NCBI GenBank assembly: GCA_016219875.1
Contig: JACRJZ010000079.1
Location: 1 to 35,829 of the forward strand
Source of the DNA: Verrucomicrobiota bacterium
GTDB taxonomy: Bacteria > Verrucomicrobiota > Verrucomicrobiia > Limisphaerales > JACRJZ01
DNA length: 35,829 bases
Direction: 5' to 3'
Positions 31,912 through 35,829 of this stretch are shown piece after piece. How positions within the stretch are numbered: position 1 is the first letter of the stretch; each line of letters begins with the position of its first letter. A model generated the notes under the pieces. It was not told the DNA's origin and did no database searches. It saw nothing but the letters and a program-made list of their open reading frames with translations. The translations under genes and the position numbers were made by a program.

Positions 31912-31985
31912 GAGATTCCCCAACCGTGCGGACAGTTGGTTTGTGCGTGAGGGGCCGTCGCAACCGCCAGAGAAGTCGCACGAAA
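31912..31985 (+). repeat. Imperfect 75-bp direct repeat, right copy
   Basis: This copy follows hicA and abuts the end of the Mrr-like gene. It aligns with 31289-31362. The hairpin arms differ but keep pairing (CCAAC-GTTGG with a longer loop), as does the GTGCG/CGCAC pair. Confidence 0.6.
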
Positions 31986-33266
31986 CTATTGGCAGTCCCC
32001 TTTCGTGTAGTTGCGGAGGAAGCTGTAATCAACCTCGTACGTCTTCGCAGGCCGCAGGCCAAACTCATGCTCTTCCAGCAATTCGACCAGGCGATCACCA
32101 TTAATCAATTCGATCGGCTTGCAGCCAGGACTGCGTGCAGCGTCTCGTGAGCTGTCAGTGAAATAGCCAGTTGTAAAAAAGATGCCTTTCTCCGCAGCTC
32201 CAATGGCGCCTTGGAAGCTCTGGACCTCTTTCGAGGAGACAGCCTCCGAATACCGCTTGCACTGGAACGCAACTTTGGTCGTCACGATGGGTCCAATTGG
32301 AAGAAATCCTTCACCATCAATGCCCTTGTCCCCGGGGCCACCAGTGACCTCAACGCGCTCAAGTCCGACATGTTTAAGGAAGTCCGCGCAGAATCTCTCA
32401 AACGCAGCAGGGGAAAGGGAGTGTAGCTGGGCAAGCATCTCCTCCTTGTAGCTGTTGGGGGCAGCCTCAGTCGTGGCGTCGTCAGAGGCCTCCGGCTGGG
32501 TCTCTTGGGCTTGCGCTCGCCGTTCGGCGTGGACGGCAACCCATTTTTGGAAGATCTGGCGTGCGCGTTCGTAGCTTAGCTTAGTCGAGCGGCCTGCATC
32601 GGTCAGCATCCAGAGACCGCGCTTGGGTGACGCCAGAAAGCCCTCCCAGATGAGGTACTGACGCGCCCAGGCAACTTGGTTTGGAAAGCGTAGTTCCCCG
32701 CCTTTGAGCTTCGCAAAGCGTTTCTCGTCGGGCACTTTGGCCAACCGCGCCACCGCCTCATAAACCTCGCGTGGCGTGGCTGAACCGCCGAACTCGCGCA
32801 GGGCATCAAGTACGAACGGCATCCACTGAATGAATTCTGCATGTTGTCGTTCGGGCGCCGCCTCGTCTGCAGTTTCTCGATTGGAGATTTTGTCAGTCTT
32901 CGAGGGCACTGGATGTCGCGCCAAATACTCGGAGGCAGGAGTGCGGTATGGCCCTTCCTTCGGGCGCTCGGCCGCGGCTTCTCGACCGACACTGACCATC
33001 TCGAAGCTCCAAATAAAGCGTGTTTGCCTGCCCTTGCGGCCAAGCTTGAAATTCCCGTAACCCAAAACCTCAAGCTTACGAAAGACTTCGATGAGGTCCT
33101 CTCGTCGAACAGCATGCCCTTCCTGACTTAGCAGGAGGAGGACTCGGTCTACCTTCGTCTCGGTTTGATTCTTGGTGCGATTTGCGCAGTGGTCCAAGAG
33201 CGCCTGTGCGTTCGCGCTTGACCAGTAGAGCTGCCTGAGTCCTTCGATGTTCAGTTGGTCGTTCAT
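31986..33266 (-). CDS. Mrr-type restriction endonuclease
   Basis: A 426-aa protein. An N-terminal region (1-95, with VDRVLLLLSQEGHAVRREDL and LGRKGRQTRFIW) looks like an extra winged-helix module. It is followed by a charged linker, an Mrr N-terminal winged helix (about 148-240: PFVLDALREFGGSATPREVY, FPNQVAWARQYLIWEGFL, LWMLTDAGR), another linker, and the Mrr catalytic domain from about 285. The catalytic pattern is D in GGPGDKGIDGEG and the Q-x-K in VAFQCKRYSE. Mrr enzymes cut modified, typically methylated, DNA. No methyltransferase is adjacent, fitting a type IV enzyme. It is on the strand opposite to hicBA. Confidence 0.9.
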   Translation of the reverse strand: MNDQLNIEGLRQLYWSSANAQALLDHCANRTKNQTETKVDRVLLLLSQEGHAVRREDLIEVFRKLEVLGYGNFKLGRKGRQTRFIWSFEMVSVGREAAAERPKEGPYRTPASEYLARHPVPSKTDKISNRETADEAAPERQHAEFIQWMPFVLDALREFGGSATPREVYEAVARLAKVPDEKRFAKLKGGELRFPNQVAWARQYLIWEGFLASPKRGLWMLTDAGRSTKLSYERARQIFQKWVAVHAERRAQAQETQPEASDDATTEAAPNSYKEEMLAQLHSLSPAAFERFCADFLKHVGLERVEVTGGPGDKGIDGEGFLPIGPIVTTKVAFQCKRYSEAVSSKEVQSFQGAIGAAEKGIFFTTGYFTDSSRDAARSPGCKPIELINGDRLVELLEEHEFGLRPAKTYEVDYSFLRNYTKGDCQ

Positions 33267-33412
33267 GAATTGTCTGACGGCTGGTTTACGTGGTGCCGCC
33301 TAACGAACGTAGACGTCAACGACGCGAGCGAGCCGCCGATGGCGGTAGTTTCTCTCCAGAGCGAAACGGGTGGCTCCGGTTAGCCACTGGACCAACCTGC
33401 TCGGCATCGTTG

Positions 33413-34153
33413 TCATATTATTCGCTTACGGTTCAAGACCTCGAAACCGGCCGAGATGTACTCCACGAAGGGTGCCTTTTCCATGACATGTTGAGCTTCC
33501 CGTTCTGGATCATTCTCCATCCGCAAATCCTCACACTCCTGCCAGAAATCTTGCAGTTTCCAGTCGCCTCGACCGAGGTACATCAGCGCCTGAAGCTCTC
33601 TCATTTCGGCTGGCGAAAGGCCAAGCAGATATTCATGAAAGCGAGCATACTCGGCAGTGTTCTTGAACTCCTCCATCTTCAAGCTGAGGCTGGAGTCCGC
33701 AAGGAGGTCCGTGACATGTACGATAGCGTTGCTCGGTGGCATGAGTTCTTTTTCCTTCTCCCAGAAGGCGGCGGCCAGCCGTACAGCCCGATCGATCTTG
33801 GCTTTGGAAAGCGTGAGTGTTTTCGCTTGAATCAGGCGAGTGATCGCGTCGCGGATTTCGGAAAACTTGCGGAAGTTCAGTTCGCCTACCTGCCCGGCCA
33901 CGAGGCTGCTGTGGGCGGTGAAGAGCTTGCCAGGACGTGCATAACTGGTCAGGCGCAGGGAACCGAGCGCGAAGTCAGTCCCGTCAATCTGGAGGGCACG
34001 CGGGTCCGCGTAGGATTTGCTGGTAATCTGGCACAACACCCAGTCGCCCCGCCCCGCCTCGGCCAACACCACGGCGGGACGCAACTTGGTTTGGGTCAGG
34101 TCGGAAAAAGGAAAACGGACTACGACGACTTGCCCGGCTGCAAATGCGCCCAG
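33413..34153 (-). CDS. MazF/PemK-like toxin fused to DUF3775
   Basis: The frame first gives a MazF-like domain: GQVVVVRFPFSDLTQTK then LRPAVVLAEA, WVLCQITSKSY, and GSLRLTSYARPGKLFTAHSS (about residues 6-110). Without a stop it continues into about 135 residues that match DUF3775 (LSPAEMRELQALMYLGRGDW, then EAQHVMEKAPFVEYISAGFE). The first strand VVVVRFPF is encoded upstream of the only usable TTG (34084). In that upstream stretch no ATG, GTG or TTG is in frame; the best candidate is CTG at 34153, inside the antitoxin gene. The antitoxin overlap suggests translational coupling. MazF domains cleave RNA. The function of DUF3775 is unknown. Confidence 0.75.
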   Translation of the reverse strand: MGAFAAGQVVVVRFPFSDLTQTKLRPAVVLAEAGRGDWVLCQITSKSYADPRALQIDGTDFALGSLRLTSYARPGKLFTAHSSLVAGQVGELNFRKFSEIRDAITRLIQAKTLTLSKAKIDRAVRLAAAFWEKEKELMPPSNAIVHVTDLLADSSLSLKMEEFKNTAEYARFHEYLLGLSPAEMRELQALMYLGRGDWKLQDFWQECEDLRMENDPEREAQHVMEKAPFVEYISAGFEVLNRKRII

Positions 34154-34341
34154 GCTTCTTCCTCCTCTGGTCGGTTCCAGTCCTCCGCCAGCGCAGCTTC
34201 GCTCAAGAGGGCCGCGTCGTTGGCTTCGGGACCTTCCTCCATGATTGTGACGAGCGCGCGTTTCGACACGCCCAAGCGCACCGGCTCGAGGAGCCGCACC
34301 GTGCCGTTCGGGTCAATGACTGCCTCTATCGTCTGCATCAT
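34120..34341 (-). CDS. MazE-type antitoxin of the MazF fusion
   Basis: A 73-aa protein. The N-terminal half (MMQTIEAVIDPNGTVRLLEP) is a strand-rich AbrB/DUF104-like DNA-binding start. The C-terminal half (ALLSEAALAEDWNRPEEEEA) is the acidic toxin-wrapping tail typical of antitoxins paired with PemK/MazF toxins. Start: ATG at 34341 or the adjacent ATG at 34338. It precedes and overlaps the toxin gene on the minus strand, the normal antitoxin-first order. A longer frame to 34539 is not supported by homology. Confidence 0.8.
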   Translation of the reverse strand: MMQTIEAVIDPNGTVRLLEPVRLGVSKRALVTIMEEGPEANDAALLSEAALAEDWNRPEEEEAWAHLQPGKSS

Positions 34342-34584
34342 GGCCGTAACATGTGCTGAGGCGGGAACGGAAGCAATTGAGAAATACTGGTGTCGCCAAG
34401 TTGAGCGCCCGCGCCGCCCTGCAAACGAGCGGAGCCTTGCCGGAGTACGTGAATGACGCGCCCTCACCTCTGCCCTCTCCCATCCGATGGGCGAGGGAGT
34501 CCGAAGTCGCCGCCAGAGCTTCAAGGAACCAAACACCAAAGACCGGAAGTTCGAGGACGTTGTGAAGTCCTCCGAGTCAGCCGC

Positions 34585-35235
34585 CTACACCGCCCGCGCT
34601 GCCTTTACCACGCGGACGAATTCGCCGGCCAGCTTGCTCAGCTCCGTCCAGTTCTGCTCCTTCACCAGTTCCGGTTTCAGCAGCGGCGAGCCGACGCCGA
34701 GGGCGACGCAGCCCGCTTTCAAAAACTCCGGCGCGGTCTGGAGATCGACGCCGCCGGTAGGAACGATGCGCAAGTGTGGCAGCGGAGCGCGCAGGGCCTT
34801 GATGTAGCCGGGGCCGAGTTTGTCGGCGGGGAATATCTTGACGAAGTCGGAGCCGGCCTCAAAGGCGGTCTGTGCTTCGGTGGGCGTATAGGCGCCGATC
34901 ATCGTCGGCGCCCCGGCGGCGTGGGCCTGGGCGATGAGGTCTAGCCGGATGATCGGCGACACCACGAAATCCGCGCCGGCGTCGAGGGCGGCTTGGCCGT
35001 TGGCCGCCGTCAACACGGTGCCGGCCCCCACGACGGTGTCTGCGCCGAAGCGCCGCTTCACTTGACGGATCGCTTCGGGCGCGTTCGGCACGGTGAAGGT
35101 GATCTCCAGGCACTTCACCCCTCCAGCCACGAGCGCCTCGCAGATGGGCACTGCCATCTCAGTCTTCGGAGCGCGGACCACGGCCACGATTCCCAATTCC
35201 ACAATCCGGGCGTCGATGTCAGAACGGTTTCGCAT
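34585..35235 (-). CDS. eda: KDPG/KHG aldolase
   Basis: A 216-aa class I aldolase that splits 2-keto-3-deoxy-6-phosphogluconate (or 4-hydroxy-2-oxoglutarate) in the Entner-Doudoroff and sugar-acid pathways. The Schiff-base lysine is K133 in DFVKIFPADKLG and the catalytic glutamate is E44 in CLEITFTVPNA, close to the numbering in the E. coli enzyme. The phosphate-binding segments GAGTVLT and VPTGGVDLQ are present. The ATG at 35235 fits the family start; the frame is open to 35484 but that part reads through repeats. No edd is nearby. Cytoplasmic. Confidence 0.95.
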   Translation of the reverse strand: MRNRSDIDARIVELGIVAVVRAPKTEMAVPICEALVAGGVKCLEITFTVPNAPEAIRQVKRRFGADTVVGAGTVLTAANGQAALDAGADFVVSPIIRLDLIAQAHAAGAPTMIGAYTPTEAQTAFEAGSDFVKIFPADKLGPGYIKALRAPLPHLRIVPTGGVDLQTAPEFLKAGCVALGVGSPLLKPELVKEQNWTELSKLAGEFVRVVKAARAV

Positions 35236-35330
35236 GGGCGGATTCCAGTCGGGCACGGGACGACTGGCAAGTGGAATGTGGGGGGCGAGGTCCTCGTTGA
35301 AGCGTGGAAGGGTTGAACCCGAAACCGAAA

Positions 35331-35375
35331 TTGGCCACAAAGAACTCAAAGAAACGCAAAGAGGGACAACGGGAG
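35331..35375. repeat. CACAAAGAACTCAAAGAAACG-like short repeat
   Basis: A stretch with GGCCACAAAGAACTCAAAGA. Its inverted counterpart lies near 35664-35705 (TTGTGATCTTTGAGCTCTTC, then GCGGCGATTCAAC). Together they bracket the palindromic unit at 35414-35609. Confidence 0.5.
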
Positions 35376-35413
35376 TGCCAAAAGCGGAGTCACATGAGGC
35401 GATTTCAAAACTC

Positions 35414-35609
35414 CGTAGCAGCCGACGTGAGGAGAGTCTGAGCAGCGAAAAAACGCTGCTGGATCGGGCCAAGGAACGAGACATTGCGACTCACGCGGAA
35501 GCACAAGGGGAGGAGAAATCCGGTTATTGGCGTCCAATGAGTTACGCGACCGTTCCTTGGCAGGCTCTGTTTCCCTTGAAGTTTGAGCCTCCTCACGTCG
35601 GCTGCTACG
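35414..35609. repeat. Palindromic unit, copy 2, interrupted by a hairpin insert
   Basis: The left arm (35414-35434) and right arm (35585-35609) repeat those of 27929-27995. Between the left arm and the conserved GGCTCTGTTTCC stands about 125 bp absent from copy 1. The insert has its own hairpins: GCAGCG-AAAAAA-CGCTGC at 35442-35459, and GCCAAGGAACG (35469-35479) pairing with CGTTCCTTGGC (near 35550-35560). No gene was seen from 35236 to the intron start. Confidence 0.82.
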
Positions 35610-35708
35610 GTTTTGAAAGAGGCTCACATGAAAACGGATTCGGCCCAGGCGGCCTGAAGCCCTTAGTTTTTGTGATCTTTGAGCTCTTCGCGGCGATTCA
35701 ACTTCGGC

Positions 35709-35829
35709 GTGCGGGTGTGCGCCGGTGAAGCTGGCCGCCACGCGGGTGCGAGTCCCGCCGGTCGAATTAGACTGTTCACGACCGAAAGCTGGGTCTGGGA
35801 AGAGGCCGCGAGGCCGAACCCGAAAGCAC
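35709..35829 (+). mobile_element. 5' end of a group II intron (domain I start)
   Basis: The conserved 5' boundary GTGCG occurs at 35709 and again at 35717; either could be the splice site. It is followed by a segment resembling the start of bacterial group II intron domain I: GCGGGTGCGAGTCCCGC as a stem-loop, then CACGACCGAAAGCTGGGTC and CCGAACCCGAAAGCAC. The window stops inside domain I. The orientation is the same as that of the domain V/VI fragment at 1-138. Confidence 0.55.

Noticed and set aside
31876..31950. A 24-codon frame (MDLIKIAQEYGIEIPQPCGQ start) overlapping the hicA end
   Set aside because: It is short, runs into the repeated sequence, and has no ribosome site clearly its own. 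The similar ending EIPQPxGxLVxA at the left repeat copy is explained by the DNA repeat.
31289..31985. Integron attC sites flanking hicBA
   Set aside because: The canonical RYYYAAC and GTTRRRY end boxes were not found on either strand of the repeats and no integrase is in view. They are kept only as structured direct repeats.
35738..35760. GGGTGCGAGTCCCG resembling a tRNA T-arm
   Set aside because: No acceptor, D or anticodon arms can be formed around it. The motif is common at the start of group II introns, which fits the GTGCG boundary just upstream.

Overview
The window is about 35.8 kb of GC-rich bacterial DNA that looks like a soil or freshwater Verrucomicrobiota genome of the Pedosphaera/Limisphaerales type. 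This assignment is an inference. It rests on the giant secreted lamin-tail/CotH/Ig-like proteins ending in a short 'RFYR'-type tail module, the Tat-exported Gfo/Idh/MocA and sugar-isomerase-like pair, LpxI (hence a Gram-negative envelope), weak Shine-Dalgarno signals, and the many small palindromic intergenic repeats. No rRNA, tRNA or CRISPR array was seen.

Layout. 1-138: 3' end (domains V and VI) of a group II intron. 241-5268 (minus strand): a FliA-type sigma factor and a FlgM-like small protein behind a sigma-28-like promoter, an M16 zinc peptidase, a LOG-family protein and LpxI. 5366-13828 (minus): a 2820-aa secreted multidomain protein. 14045-18209 (plus): ECF sigma factor, ICMT-like membrane methyltransferase, zinc-finger anti-sigma factor, CoA-disulfide reductase/rhodanese fusion and PyrE. 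18388-19389 (plus): a small protein with an AbiEii-like nucleotidyltransferase. 19493-24419: a second large secreted protein (three Ig-like modules and a seven-repeat propeller) lying between a broken copy of the alr 3' end and the intact alr gene. 25354-27831 (minus): a TPR membrane protein and a CNT-type nucleoside transporter. 28025-30706: divergent Gfo/Idh/MocA oxidoreductase and TIM-barrel isomerase-like genes. 30765-34341: a defence and toxin-antitoxin island (decayed DUF6883/DUF4926 pair, hicBA, an Mrr-type endonuclease, a MazF-DUF3775 fusion with its antitoxin). 34585-35235 (minus): KDPG aldolase. About 35709-35829: the 5' end of a group II intron in the same orientation as the one at the left end, so the window probably ends inside two copies of one repeated intron family.

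The most notable observations are these. (1) In the 2820-aa protein, lectin-like modules interrupt other domains; one module is itself interrupted by a further module inside a lamin-tail domain. (2) A non-autonomous element of about 156 bp, with inverted ends and a 12-bp target duplication, splits a DUF4926 gene. (3) Three copies of a roughly 126-168 bp inverted-repeat-ended intergenic element are present, one separating the ECF sigma gene from its anti-sigma gene. (4) A 256-bp duplication of the alr 3' end brackets a large secreted-protein gene. (5) A MazF-like toxin is fused to DUF3775 and has no AUG, GUG or UUG codon before its first conserved strand.
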